Assembly (NCBI RefSeq): GCF_900094585.1 | Contig: NZ_FMAG01000009.1 | Location: forward strand, 124,001 to 188,000 | Reading direction: 5' to 3' | DNA length: 64,000 nucleotides | Origin: Martinezella multihospitum | GTDB taxonomy: Bacteria > Pseudomonadota > Alphaproteobacteria > Rhizobiales > Rhizobiaceae | Shown here: in pieces, positions 37,532 to 45,883 of the stretch | Layout of the letters: every line of letters starts with the position of its first letter | Position numbering within the stretch: position 1 is the stretch's first letter | The notes under the pieces: generated by a model | The model's input: the letters and a program-made list of their open reading frames with translations, nothing else | Told to the model about the DNA's origin: nothing | Database searches by the model: none | Made by a program: the position numbers and the translations under genes

Positions 37532-38653
37532 ATGAGCAAGATCGTTTCCATCGAAATCACCCATCACCGCCTGCCGCTCGATCCGGCGTTCAAGGCGAGT
37601 TGGGATGGGCGTCCGCGCAAGCATTTCGATGCGACCATCGTGCGCGTCAGGGATGATGAGGGCCGTGAGGGCATCGGCTCCGGCGACCTGATGAAGGGTT
37701 TCGAAGGCCACGAGGATCTGTTCATTGGTCAGGACCCTCGACACCTTGAGCGGCATTATGAGGTGCTCTCGCACATCAACTTCCATTATGGCCGCTGCTG
37801 GCCGATGGATCTGGCGCTGTGGGATCTCTCAGGCAAAATCACCGGCGAGCCGGTCTGGCGGATGCTCGGCGGCCGCGCCAGCCGCGTGCGGCTCTATGCT
37901 TCCTCCGGCGTGCTGCGCGAGCCCTCCGCCATGGCCGATCAGGCCGAGCGCTATATCGACGAAGGCTTCCCGGCCATGAAGGTGCGCTTCTCCTCCTCTT
38001 CGGGCGGGCGTGGCGGCTGGCGCGAGGATGTCAAGGCGCTGGAGGCGATCCGTGCCCGCGTCGGCGATCGGCTGGAGCTGATGGTCGATTGCAACCAGGG
38101 TTGGCGCATGCCATGGGATACGACTTTGCCCTGGACCTTCAAGGATGCGCTTGCTGTCGCCAGGGAATTGGAGCGGCTCGGCGTCTACTGGATGGAAGAG
38201 CCGCTTTACCGCTCGGACCGCAAGGGCATGAAGGAATTGAAGCAGGCAACGTCGATCAGAATCGTCGGCGGCGAGATGACGCGCGAGCTCTACGAGTTCC
38301 GTGACATCATCGAAGAGCGCGCTTTCGATGTCATCCAGCCCGATGTCGCGCTTGTCGGCGGCATTACCGGTTGCCGGCGGCTGGCCTATCAGGCGCGCGA
38401 GGCCGGCGTGCAGTTCACGCCGCATTCCTGGACGAACGGGATCGGGGTTCTCGCCAATGCGCACCTGACAGCCGGCGTCGCGGATGCTGCCTGGCTCGAA
38501 TACCCTTACGACAATCCGGAGTGGAGCGAAACCCGGCGCGATTATCCAATGGCCTCGCCGCTCAAGCATGAGGCCGGCTGGCTGGATCTCGGCACGGCGC
38601 CTGGCCTCGGCATCGTTCTCGATGAGGAACGTCTGAAGGCGACGCGTATCTAG
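37532..38653 (+). CDS. Mandelate racemase/muconate lactonizing enzyme family protein
   Basis: A 373-residue enolase-superfamily enzyme. The metal ligands are Asp186 (LMVDCNQGW), Glu222 (WMEEPL) and Glu248 (IVGGEMTRELYEF). Acid/base candidates are Lys150 with Arg152 (AMKVRF) on one side and Asp271/His298 (IQPDVAL and FTPHSWTNG) on the other. A His after the seventh strand places it in the mandelate-racemase subgroup, mostly acid-sugar dehydratases, although the second strand has K-x-R instead of the common K-x-K. It is the third gene of the LysR-controlled cassette, 62 bp after the aldehyde dehydrogenase. Confidence 0.92.
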   Translation: MSKIVSIEITHHRLPLDPAFKASWDGRPRKHFDATIVRVRDDEGREGIGSGDLMKGFEGHEDLFIGQDPRHLERHYEVLSHINFHYGRCWPMDLALWDLSGKITGEPVWRMLGGRASRVRLYASSGVLREPSAMADQAERYIDEGFPAMKVRFSSSSGGRGGWREDVKALEAIRARVGDRLELMVDCNQGWRMPWDTTLPWTFKDALAVARELERLGVYWMEEPLYRSDRKGMKELKQATSIRIVGGEMTRELYEFRDIIEERAFDVIQPDVALVGGITGCRRLAYQAREAGVQFTPHSWTNGIGVLANAHLTAGVADAAWLEYPYDNPEWSETRRDYPMASPLKHEAGWLDLGTAPGLGIVLDEERLKATRI

Positions 38654-38698
38654 AATGCATCAGCAATTCTCGTCGGCGCTGCTTCTTTTTACGATCCG

Positions 38699-39916
38699 TC
38701 ACGCCGTGGCGGGTCGCATGACTTTGCTTTCCCGTGTCCGCGCCCACTGAATGACGGGGCGTTCGAGCAGCACATAGCTCAGCGTGCCGATGGCAAAAAT
38801 GATGGCGGTTGCGATGAGGCTTGAGACCATCCAACCGCCCAGCACGTCGTCCGAGCCTGCGCCGAAGGAGGAGGGGAAGAGCTGCGGCATCAAGGTGAGT
38901 ACAATATCCTGCCAGATGTAGACGCCGAAGGAGACGGTGGCGATATAACGGCTCACGGGATTGTCGAGCAGCTTTGCCAGCAGCAGCGATTGGGGAAGCG
39001 CGCAAAGTGCGATCGCGACCGCGAGGGGAAGCGGCGGGAATTGATAGGGAATGCCGAGCCGGGCATAGCCTTCCGCCGCACCGCCGATGGACTGCGGCAG
39101 CTGCCACGCACCCATGGCGATCGCGATCGCGCCGATGATGTCATAGATTACCGAGCGGCGGGCTGTGATGAGTGTCTGGATGCCGGCGGCGAGCGCGCCG
39201 ATCGCGAATATCGCAAAGAAGCCGATCGGGTTGAAGCGCGGCATCCATTCCTTGGCGCCGCCTTGGAAGCCATATTGCCATCCCCGTCCGACATTATCAG
39301 TCGGAAGATAGGTGACGACAAGCCAGTGGCCGACAAGTGCAAGCGCGATGATGCCGATCCAGAGCAGACGGCTGATAAGCATGGAGCGCGATCTCAGTTT
39401 CGGATGAAACAACAGCAGGAAGCCGATCGGCAAGAGAACATAGCAGGTCGTCTCAAAGGGTATCGACCATAGAGGCCCATCGCCCTGCACCGGGAAAAAG
39501 GTGCGCCAGTGCCATTGGCTCATCAGGAAGAAGCCGGCGACGTAGCGGCCGACCAGTTCTGCATCCAGCGGAAAGCCATAGATCGTGAAGCTGATCAGGA
39601 AGCCGACCGTCAGGGCAAACCAGAAACCCGGCAGGATGCGTGCGGCGCGGCGCATGGCATAGATCTTTAGCGAAGGTAAAGGTTGGGCTCTATCCAGCGC
39701 TAGCCAGAAGGGGCGGGCAAGAAGAAAGCCGCTGAGGACGAAGAAGACCGAGACGCCGTGGTTGCCGAAGCGCGCGATCATGAAGGTCATGTCCAGATCC
39801 GGTGGGATCTTGTAGAAATTCATTCGGAGCACGAGATGGTGAACAAGCACCATCAGGCATGCGACAGCGCGCATGAAATCCGCTCCTCCCAGGCGATTGC
39901 TGCTTTCCATACCCAA
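38699..39916 (-). CDS. Acyltransferase 3 family membrane protein (OafA-like)
   Basis: A 405-residue integral membrane O-acyltransferase with about ten hydrophobic segments. The family fingerprint is visible at the start: LGGADFMRAVACLMVLVHHLVL (Arg and the catalytic-type His), then FFVLSGFLLARPFW and MRRAARILPGFWFAL. Such enzymes acetylate sugars of surface polysaccharides, Nod factor or lipids. The acceptor here is unknown and no glycosyltransferase is adjacent. It converges on the enolase-superfamily gene with 45 bp between them. Confidence 0.92.
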   Translation of the reverse strand: MGMESSNRLGGADFMRAVACLMVLVHHLVLRMNFYKIPPDLDMTFMIARFGNHGVSVFFVLSGFLLARPFWLALDRAQPLPSLKIYAMRRAARILPGFWFALTVGFLISFTIYGFPLDAELVGRYVAGFFLMSQWHWRTFFPVQGDGPLWSIPFETTCYVLLPIGFLLLFHPKLRSRSMLISRLLWIGIIALALVGHWLVVTYLPTDNVGRGWQYGFQGGAKEWMPRFNPIGFFAIFAIGALAAGIQTLITARRSVIYDIIGAIAIAMGAWQLPQSIGGAAEGYARLGIPYQFPPLPLAVAIALCALPQSLLLAKLLDNPVSRYIATVSFGVYIWQDIVLTLMPQLFPSSFGAGSDDVLGGWMVSSLIATAIIFAIGTLSYVLLERPVIQWARTRESKVMRPATA

Positions 39917-39992
39917 TCCGCCGAAACTTCCTCAACATTGCGTTAGGTCATTGCGAGGGCTTCGGCAAGGCACATGCCGAAAGGCAATCAAT

Positions 39993-40026
39993 GACGCCCG
40001 GACGCGTGGTGCGAAATCCGGGCGTC
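39993..40026 (-). terminator. Hairpin downstream of the FMN reductase gene
   Basis: GACGCCCGGA at 39993-40002 and TCCGGGCGTC at 40017-40026 form a perfect 10-bp stem. It lies 60 bp past the end of the minus-strand FMN reductase and before the acyltransferase gene. No T-tract is obvious on either strand, so termination is a suggestion only. Confidence 0.45.
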
Positions 40027-40085
40027 GAACCGCTCTCTCGCACCTGCCAGAAACGAGAGGCCGGATTCGTGTTTCGCGGAGCGGA

Positions 40086-40661
40086 TCAGGCGGCGGCGGA
40101 GCGATAGGGGCGTGTCTCGCGAGCCGGTTTCAACGCGTTGCTCCACCAGTTCAACCTGGCGATCATAAGCACCAGCGATTTCCGGGCATCGATCGGATTT
40201 TCCAGCGTACCGTCTTCGGCGAACTTGCCCCACGGATTGGCGAAGCTCACCGTATCGCGAACAGTCACGGCATGTAGTTCGGCAAAGACGAGCCGTAACT
40301 GTTCCACGGCGCGCAGGCCGCCGGAGATGCCGCCATAGGAAACGAAGGCCACGGGCTTGCCGTGCCAGGGTTCATAGACGAGATCGAGCACGAATTTCAG
40401 CGAGGCCGTAAAGCTGTGATTGTATTCAGGCGTGACGACAATGAAGGCGTCGGCATCCGAAAGCCGCTGTGAAAGCGCGGCGACACCGGGATGCTCGCGA
40501 TTATGCGCGAACGGCAGATCGAATTCGAGGGGATCGATCAGGTCGATGTCGATAAGCGGATAATGTGCCAATTCGCGGGCGACCCAGTTGACCACCCGGT
40601 CGCACAGCCGGCCGGGGCGCGTGCTGCCGTAAATGATCGCCAGCCGGGTTCTTTCTGTCAT
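40086..40661 (-). CDS. NADPH-dependent FMN reductase-like flavoprotein
   Basis: A 191-residue flavodoxin-fold protein. It has the phosphate-binding IIYGSTRPGRLCDRVVNW near the N-terminus, TPEYNHSFTASLKFVLDLV for flavin stacking and FVSYGGISGGLRAVEQLR. These match the NADPH-dependent FMN or quinone reductase family (ArsH/ChrR/SuE-like). It is divergent from soxR, and its promoter overlaps a SoxR-type palindrome, so expression by redox-cycling compounds is likely. A detoxifying two-electron reduction of quinones or similar compounds is inferred. Confidence 0.92.
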   Translation of the reverse strand: MTERTRLAIIYGSTRPGRLCDRVVNWVARELAHYPLIDIDLIDPLEFDLPFAHNREHPGVAALSQRLSDADAFIVVTPEYNHSFTASLKFVLDLVYEPWHGKPVAFVSYGGISGGLRAVEQLRLVFAELHAVTVRDTVSFANPWGKFAEDGTLENPIDARKSLVLMIARLNWWSNALKPARETRPYRSAAA

Positions 40662-40695
40662 GTCTTGCTCCTGCTTTACGCGGTTCGGAGCCAGG

Positions 40696-40726
40696 GTTAT
40701 AAAACCTCAAGCAGAGTTGAGGTCAA
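40696..40726 (-). promoter_or_regulatory. SoxR-type promoter with 19-bp spacer for the FMN reductase
   Basis: On the minus strand, -35 TTGACC (40721-40726) and -10 TATAAC (40696-40701) are separated by exactly 19 bp. This is the over-long spacer that MerR/SoxR-family activators correct by DNA distortion. The SoxR-like palindrome occupies nearly the whole spacer. Transcription would run into the FMN reductase gene. Confidence 0.75.
40705..40722. promoter_or_regulatory. SoxR box
   Basis: CCTCAAGCAGAGTTGAGG is an 18-bp dyad with CCTCAA/TTGAGG arms, the same arms as the well-known SoxR operator. It lies 12 bp upstream of the soxR start and inside the divergent FMN reductase promoter. Confidence 0.8.
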
Positions 40727-40734
40727 TAGCAAAA

Positions 40735-41199
40735 ATGGGAAAAATCGATCCTGGTCAATTTTCGAAGCTGCTGACGGTCGGCGAGGTGGCTGCGCGAAGC
40801 GGTGTCGCGGTTTCAGCACTGCATTTCTACGAGTCGAAAGGCCTGATAGAGAGCCATCGCAGCCGCGGCAACCAGCGGCGTTATCCTCGCGAAGTCCTGC
40901 GGCGGGTTGCTGTCATCAAGGTAGCGCAAAGGGTCGGCATCCCGCTTGCCGAAGTTCAGGCGGCTCTTCAATCGCTGCCGCAAGGGCGCACGCCAACGGC
41001 ATCCGACTGGAAGGCGCTTTCGGAACTGTGGAAGGATGATCTCGACGCCCGTATCAAGCGTCTGCAGGGACTTCGCGATCAACTGGACAGCTGCATCGGC
41101 TGCGGCTGTCTTTCGCTGGATAGCTGTCCTTTGCGCAATCCCTGGGATGCTCTTTCCGAAGAGGGTGTAGGCCCGCGGCTGCTCGACCCCGGAGAGTGA
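40735..41199 (+). CDS. soxR: Redox-sensitive transcriptional activator SoxR
   Basis: A 154-residue MerR-family regulator. The winged helix reads LLTVGEVAARSGVAVSALHFYESKGLIESHRSRGNQRRYPREVLRRVAVIKVAQRVG, followed by a dimerisation helix. The [2Fe-2S] cluster cysteines are C120-x2-C123-x-C125-x5-C131 (CIGCGCLSLDSC), identical in spacing to E. coli SoxR. Start 40735 is used because upstream codons overlap the operator. No soxS is present, as outside the enterics SoxR directly activates redox genes. Here the divergent FMN reductase is the likely target. Confidence 0.95.
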   Translation: MGKIDPGQFSKLLTVGEVAARSGVAVSALHFYESKGLIESHRSRGNQRRYPREVLRRVAVIKVAQRVGIPLAEVQAALQSLPQGRTPTASDWKALSELWKDDLDARIKRLQGLRDQLDSCIGCGCLSLDSCPLRNPWDALSEEGVGPRLLDPGE

Positions 41200-41208
41200 A
41201 TCGAGCGT

Positions 41209-42720
41209 TCAGGCGTGGACGTGGCTGTCGGCCATGTAGCTTTCGAGCGCTGCGGCCTCTTCCTTTGACAGATAGAGGCCCTTCTTCGAGCGGCGCCAGA
41301 GAATGTCGGCGGCATCGTGCGCCCATTCCTGTTCGATCAGATACCGCACTTCCGCTTCATAGAGATCGCTTCCGAAACAGCGACCGAGATCGGCGATCGT
41401 CTTGGCATCGCCAAGGATCATGGCGGCGCGTGTCCCATAGCGGCGGACGAGGCGGCGGGCATGCAGATCGGCGAGGAAGGGATAGCGCGACTTCAGCTTG
41501 GAAACTTCGGCATCGTAGCCGCGAACGGGAAAGTCGCCGCCCGGCAGCGAGCTCCCGGCGGTCCAGGGCGTGCCCTTGAGGCTGATCGCTTCGCCGATCT
41601 TTTCCAGCGCATGCTCGCTGAGACGTCGATAGGTGGTGAGCTTGCCGCCGAAGACATTGAGCAGCGGTGCCTGGCCTTCTTCGCCTTCGATCTTCAGCAC
41701 GTAATCGCGTGTGGCTTCCTGCGCTTTCGATGCGCCGTCGTCATAGAGCGGGCGCACGGCTGAATAGGTCCAGACGATGTCTTCGGGCCGTACCGGCTCC
41801 TTGAAATATTCGCTGGCGGCATTGCAGAGATAGGCGGTTTCTTCTTCGCTGATCTTCACGTCCTTCGGATCGTCCTTGTAGTCGCGATCCGTAGTGCCGA
41901 TGAGCGTGAAATCCTGCTCGTAGGGAATGGCGAAGATAATGCGGTTGTCCGGATTCTGGAAGAAATAGGCGCGCGGGTCATCGAACTTCTTGCGGACGAT
42001 GATGTGGCTGCCCTGGACGAGGCGGACATTGTGCACCTGGTTCTTGCCGAAGGTATCGGACAGGACATGATCGACCCACGGGCCGGCGGCGTTGACGAGC
42101 ATGCGCGAGCGAAACTCGCGCTTTTCGCCGCTGATCGTATTCTCCGTTTCGATTACCCATAGGGCGCCCTCGCGCCGGGCCGAGACCACCTTCGTCCGCG
42201 GCATGATCGTCGCGCCTCGGTCGGCTGCGTCGCGGGCGTTCAGCACGACCATGCGGGCATCGTCCACCCAGCCATCGGAATATTCGAAAGCCTTGGTGAA
42301 GAGCGCCTTCAGTGGTTTGCCGGCCGGATCCTTCTTCATGTCCAGCGTTGCGGTCGGTGGCAGCAGCTTTCGTCCGCCGAGGTGATCGTAGAGGAAAAGG
42401 CCGAGGCGGATCAGCCAGGCCGGGCGGATGCCGCCCTTGTGATAGGGCAGGACGAAGCGCATCGGCCAGATGATATGCGGCGCCATCGCCCAGAGCACTT
42501 CGCGCTCCATCAGCGATTCGCGCACGAGACGGAATTCGTAGTGTTCGAGGTAGCGCAGGCCGCCATGAATGAGCTTGGTGGCGCCTGACGACGTGCCGGA
42601 GGCGAAGTCGTTCATCTCGGCAAGCGCGACCTTGTAGCCGCGCCCGGTGGCGTCGCGGGCAATCCCGCAGCCATTGATACCGCCGCCGATAACGAAAATG
42701 TCGTAGACCTGCTCGCTCAC
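41209..42720 (-). CDS. glpD: Aerobic glycerol-3-phosphate dehydrogenase
   Basis: Membrane-associated FAD enzyme oxidising glycerol-3-phosphate to dihydroxyacetone phosphate with quinone as acceptor. The 503-residue chain has the FAD motif FVIGGGINGCGIARDATGRGYKVALAE, then DFASGTSSGATKLIHGGLRYLEHYEFRLV, diagnostic of GlpD. It also has NAAGPWVDHVL and the C-terminal DUF-like all-helical cap. It lies 113 bp downstream of a DeoR-type repressor gene on the same strand and has its own promoter-like sequence in the gap. Confidence 0.96.
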   Translation of the reverse strand: MSEQVYDIFVIGGGINGCGIARDATGRGYKVALAEMNDFASGTSSGATKLIHGGLRYLEHYEFRLVRESLMEREVLWAMAPHIIWPMRFVLPYHKGGIRPAWLIRLGLFLYDHLGGRKLLPPTATLDMKKDPAGKPLKALFTKAFEYSDGWVDDARMVVLNARDAADRGATIMPRTKVVSARREGALWVIETENTISGEKREFRSRMLVNAAGPWVDHVLSDTFGKNQVHNVRLVQGSHIIVRKKFDDPRAYFFQNPDNRIIFAIPYEQDFTLIGTTDRDYKDDPKDVKISEEETAYLCNAASEYFKEPVRPEDIVWTYSAVRPLYDDGASKAQEATRDYVLKIEGEEGQAPLLNVFGGKLTTYRRLSEHALEKIGEAISLKGTPWTAGSSLPGGDFPVRGYDAEVSKLKSRYPFLADLHARRLVRRYGTRAAMILGDAKTIADLGRCFGSDLYEAEVRYLIEQEWAHDAADILWRRSKKGLYLSKEEAAALESYMADSHVHA

Positions 42721-42774
42721 CCGCCCCTCCGCAAAGGTCAGCCATCCCCTGAAGATGGAAATCGAAACTAATCC

Positions 42775-42803
42775 ATCTAAAGCGAAACAGATACGAATGT
42801 CAA
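42775..42803 (-). promoter_or_regulatory. glpD promoter
   Basis: On the minus strand, TTGACA (42798-42803) and TTAGAT (42775-42780) are separated by 17 bp, and the glpD ATG lies about 55 bp downstream. It is the best sigma70-like promoter in the window. Confidence 0.65.
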
Positions 42804-42811
42804 ACGAACGT
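42783..42811. promoter_or_regulatory. Helically phased CGAA sites over the glpD promoter (GlpR operator candidate)
   Basis: CGAA occurs at 42783, 42794 and 42805, exactly 11 bp apart. The last two extend to CGAATGT and CGAACGT. The E. coli GlpR half-site contains the same TTCG/CGAA core. The sites cover the -35 box and spacer, which fits repression by the adjacent GlpR-like protein. Confidence 0.5.
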
Positions 42812-42833
42812 TTCTTGACAGAAAGTGCGCCGA

Positions 42834-43607
42834 TCAGGCTGACTTGCGAGAGGTTTCCACGAGATGCACGTCATGTTCCGCGGCGATGGAGCGCACGGAT
42901 TCGATACTACATTCGTCTGTTACGAACGTATGAACCTGCGATAGATGGCCGATGCGAACCGGGGCTGTTCGTTCGAACTTGGTGCTGTCGGCGACGAGGA
43001 TGACGTGCCGCGCATTGGCGATGATGGCTTGCGCCACTTTCACTTCGCGAAAATCGAAATCCAGAAGCGCGCCGTCGGGATCGATAGCGGAGGCGCCGAT
43101 GACGGCATAATCAACCTTGAACTGCTTGATGAAATCGACGGCCGCCTCGCCGACGATACCGCCATCCGAGCCGCGCACGACACCGCCGGAAATCACGACT
43201 TCGATGGATGGGAAAATTCGTAACTTATTGGCGACATTGATATTATTGGTGATGACCATCAGTTCGTGATGGCCAAGAAGTGCCTCGCCAACGGCTTCCG
43301 TCGTCGTGCCGATATTGATGAAAAGCGAGCTGTTGTTGGGGATCAGGCTTGCCGCAGCACGGCCGATCGCATGTTTTTCGGGCGCGGCGATGGAACGTCT
43401 CGCCTCATATTTCACGTTCTCGGTTCCGCCGGGAAAGATGGCGCCGCCATGCACGCGCGAGAGTACGCGCCCGTCGCAGAGATCGTTCAGATCCTTGCGG
43501 ATGGTCTGCGGCGTGACCGAGAAGCGCATCGCCAGCTCCTCCACAAGCACTCGCCCCTCCGCCTTGGCGATTTCGAGGATCTCTGTCTGACGCCCGGACA
43601 GGAACAT
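42834..43607 (-). CDS. glpR: DeoR/GlpR family transcriptional regulator
   Basis: A 257-residue DeoR-family protein. Its helix-turn-helix is MFLSGRQTEILEIAKAEGRVLVEELAMRFSVTPQTIRKDLNDLCDGRVLSRVHGGAIFPGG, with the VTPQTIRKDL recognition segment of GlpR. The sugar-phosphate-binding C-terminal domain contains NIGTTTEAVGEALLGH, NINVANKL and VISGGVVRGSDGGIVGEAA. Directly upstream of glpD on the same strand, it is the expected glycerol-3-phosphate-responsive repressor. Confidence 0.93.
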   Translation of the reverse strand: MFLSGRQTEILEIAKAEGRVLVEELAMRFSVTPQTIRKDLNDLCDGRVLSRVHGGAIFPGGTENVKYEARRSIAAPEKHAIGRAAASLIPNNSSLFINIGTTTEAVGEALLGHHELMVITNNINVANKLRIFPSIEVVISGGVVRGSDGGIVGEAAVDFIKQFKVDYAVIGASAIDPDGALLDFDFREVKVAQAIIANARHVILVADSTKFERTAPVRIGHLSQVHTFVTDECSIESVRSIAAEHDVHLVETSRKSA

Positions 43608-43704
43608 GGTTTTCGCTCCCTTTCTTTCGTTTTTTCGTCATCATATGATAAAGTGAAAATTCCGCAATTACCGGCGCGCGAATAGTGCGGTTGGGGAGGT
43701 CATC

Positions 43705-44475
43705 ATGTTTCATCCGAAGCTATTCGAAAATCGCAACGTCGTGGTCACCGGCGCCGGCCGTGGCATCGGGCTGGAGGTCGCGCGCCAGTTTCTCGATTGC
43801 GGCGCCCATGTCCTCGTTCATGTCGGTCGCGATGCCGGTCGCGATTTGCCTGATTTTCTGATGGAGGCCGAGGCTGACCGCCGCGCCTTTCTAATTGCGG
43901 GTGACTTCGCCGCCGGTAATGGCACGCGCGATTTCGTCAGCGCCGCCGGCGAGCGTTTCGATCGCGTCGACGTGCTGGTCAACAATGCCGGTACCATGGT
44001 CGGGCGATTTCCTGCCGGCGAACTGACGGACGAACAATACCAGCAGATCGTTCATCTCAATCAGACTTCCGTCATGGAGGTGACGAGAGGGCTGTTGCCG
44101 CTGCTGCGGGCCGCCGGCCAGGCTGCGATCATCAATACGGTTTCGATTTCCGCGCTGACCGGCGGCAGCCCCGGATCTGCGATCTATTCCGCCTCGAAAG
44201 CCTTCGTGGCGACCTATTCGAAAGCATTGGCACGCGAGCTGGCACCGGACGGTATCCGGGTGAACTGCGTCTCGCCCGGCACGATAGCGACTGATTTTCA
44301 TGAGCGCTACTCCTCAAGGGAGAAGCTTGAGCAGACGCGCAAATCGATCCCGCTTCAGCGGCTGGGGACACCGGAGGATTGCGCGCCCGCTTACCTCTTC
44401 CTCGCGGCGCCCCTGCTTTCCGGTTACATCACGGGACAGGTGGTCGAGATCAATGGTGGTCAGCTTATCTGCTGA
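43705..44475 (+). CDS. SDR family oxidoreductase
   Basis: A 256-residue classical short-chain dehydrogenase. It has NVVVTGAGRGIGLEVA near the N-terminus, VLVNNAGTMVG, the catalytic IYSASKAF Tyr/Lys pair, an NCVSPGTIATDF loop and an ITGQVVEINGGQ end. It is divergent from glpR with a 97-bp AT-rich gap containing a TCATCATATGATA-type palindrome. The substrate is unknown. A glycerol-linked role is possible from position only. Confidence 0.92.
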   Translation: MFHPKLFENRNVVVTGAGRGIGLEVARQFLDCGAHVLVHVGRDAGRDLPDFLMEAEADRRAFLIAGDFAAGNGTRDFVSAAGERFDRVDVLVNNAGTMVGRFPAGELTDEQYQQIVHLNQTSVMEVTRGLLPLLRAAGQAAIINTVSISALTGGSPGSAIYSASKAFVATYSKALARELAPDGIRVNCVSPGTIATDFHERYSSREKLEQTRKSIPLQRLGTPEDCAPAYLFLAAPLLSGYITGQVVEINGGQLIC

Positions 44476-44577
44476 TAAAACGGACCTTTTTTGGTTTTCC
44501 ATGTCTTTTTTGAATCAGCTTGTGATTTGATAATATTATAAGCATACCTCTGGGGATTTCTTACTAGAGGCTGTGCA

Positions 44578-44916
44578 ATGTCGTCGTCTCTACCGCAGGG
44601 CGGTGAAGCGGAACGTGATGTCGAAGAAATGACTGACAGGGCGCGAAAGGCGAGCGCCCTGCTGAAAGCACTATCGCATGAGACCCGCCTGGCAATTCTC
44701 TTCACGCTTGCCAAGCACGAGAAAACGGTGATGGAGCTCGAGGCTCTTCTTGATCTGCCGCAGGCCGTGGTGTCGCAGCATTTGGCACGCCTTCGCCTGG
44801 ACAAGCTGGTCGATACGCGCCGTGAAGGGCGACTCATTCATTATGCCGTCGCACGGTCGGAAATCTGCGCCGTCGTCGATTCGCTGCAGAAAGCCTTCTG
44901 TCAGACGGATCGCTGA
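44578..44916 (+). CDS. ArsR family transcriptional regulator
   Basis: A 112-residue winged-helix protein. The core ALSHETRLAILFTLAKHEKTVMELEALLDLPQAVVSQHLARLRLDKLVDTRREGRLIHYAV is typical of ArsR/SmtB proteins. The metal-binding ELCVCDL helix is replaced by TVMELEALLDL, so metal sensing by that site is unlikely. Non-metal members such as BigR and SoxR-type (sox operon) repressors have Cys elsewhere, and this protein has Cys at ICAVV and FCQTD near the end. No obvious target operon is adjacent. Confidence 0.9.
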   Translation: MSSSLPQGGEAERDVEEMTDRARKASALLKALSHETRLAILFTLAKHEKTVMELEALLDLPQAVVSQHLARLRLDKLVDTRREGRLIHYAVARSEICAVVDSLQKAFCQTDR

Positions 44917-44986
44917 TCCCTGAAGCTGCTTTGCATGTTGCGCTCGCCATGCTGCCGGTCTAACTCTTTCGTTGCGGGAGCGTGGG

Positions 44987-45883
44987 ATGATCGACAAGCT
45001 GGAATTCTTCATAGCGCTGGCGAATCAGAAGCATTTTGGCCGCGCAGCCGAAGAATGCGGCGTGACACAGCCGACCCTGTCTGCGGCCATCCGCCAGCTG
45101 GAAGACCAGCTCGGCGTGATGCTTGTCAGCCGTGGTTCGCGTTTTCAGGGACTGACGCCCGAGGGGCAGCGTGTCTTGGAATGGGCGCGCCGCATCGTCG
45201 GCGACAGCCGCACCATGCGCGAGGAGATGCGCGCGGCGCGCAAGGGCCTTGCCGGCCATATCCGGATCGCCGCCATTCCGACAGCGCTTGCTATGGTGCA
45301 GAAAATCACCACGCCTTTCCAGGAAAGGCATCCGGACGTCACTTTCTCCATTTTATCGCGCAATTCGCTGCAGGTTCTGAGCCTGCTGGAAAATCTCGAG
45401 ATCGATGCCGGCATCACCTATCTGGAAAACGAGCCGCTCGGCCGTGTCACCAGCGTTCCGCTCTATGCCGAACGCTATCACCTGATTACGGCGGCCGGCA
45501 GTCCGTTTTCCGAGCGCGAGACCGTCAGCTGGAAGGAGGTCGGCGATCTTCGGCTTTGTCTATTGACCGCCGACATGCAAAACCGCCGCATTATCAATCG
45601 GCATCTCAAGGAGGCGGGCGTCGCAGCCAAGCCGACGCTCGAATCCAATTCGATGATCGTGCTGTTTTCGCATGTGCAGACCGGGCGCTGGGCGAGCATT
45701 ATGCCAAAGAATATCGCCGATTCCTTTGGTTTTCCCTCGGATATTCGCAAGATCCCGATCACGGAACCTGACGCCGAGCATCTCGTTGGTCTGGTCGCCA
45801 CCCACCGTGAGCCCTTTACGCCACTCGTCTCTGCCTTGTTGCACGAGGCGAGATTGCTCGCGGAAGAGAACGGTAATCGATAG
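44987..45883 (+). CDS. LysR family regulator, probable formate-operon regulator
   Basis: A 298-residue LysR protein with ATG 44987 preceded by a GGGAG/GTGGG site. The DNA-binding domain is DKLEFFIALANQKHFGRAAEECGVTQPTLSAAIRQLEDQLGVMLVSRGSRFQGLTPEG, followed by the substrate domain. It lies on the same strand just ahead of fdsG, 160 bp away. LysR regulators (named FdsR elsewhere) lie in front of fds operons in several Proteobacteria, which makes this its likely function. A perfect palindrome covers its stop codon. Confidence 0.88.
   Translation: MIDKLEFFIALANQKHFGRAAEECGVTQPTLSAAIRQLEDQLGVMLVSRGSRFQGLTPEGQRVLEWARRIVGDSRTMREEMRAARKGLAGHIRIAAIPTALAMVQKITTPFQERHPDVTFSILSRNSLQVLSLLENLEIDAGITYLENEPLGRVTSVPLYAERYHLITAAGSPFSERETVSWKEVGDLRLCLLTADMQNRRIINRHLKEAGVAAKPTLESNSMIVLFSHVQTGRWASIMPKNIADSFGFPSDIRKIPITEPDAEHLVGLVATHREPFTPLVSALLHEARLLAEENGNR

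Noticed and set aside
38699..39916. Nodulation O-acetyltransferase (NodX-like)
   Set aside because: The fold is shared by many O-acyltransferases, and no nod box or other nodulation gene lies nearby.
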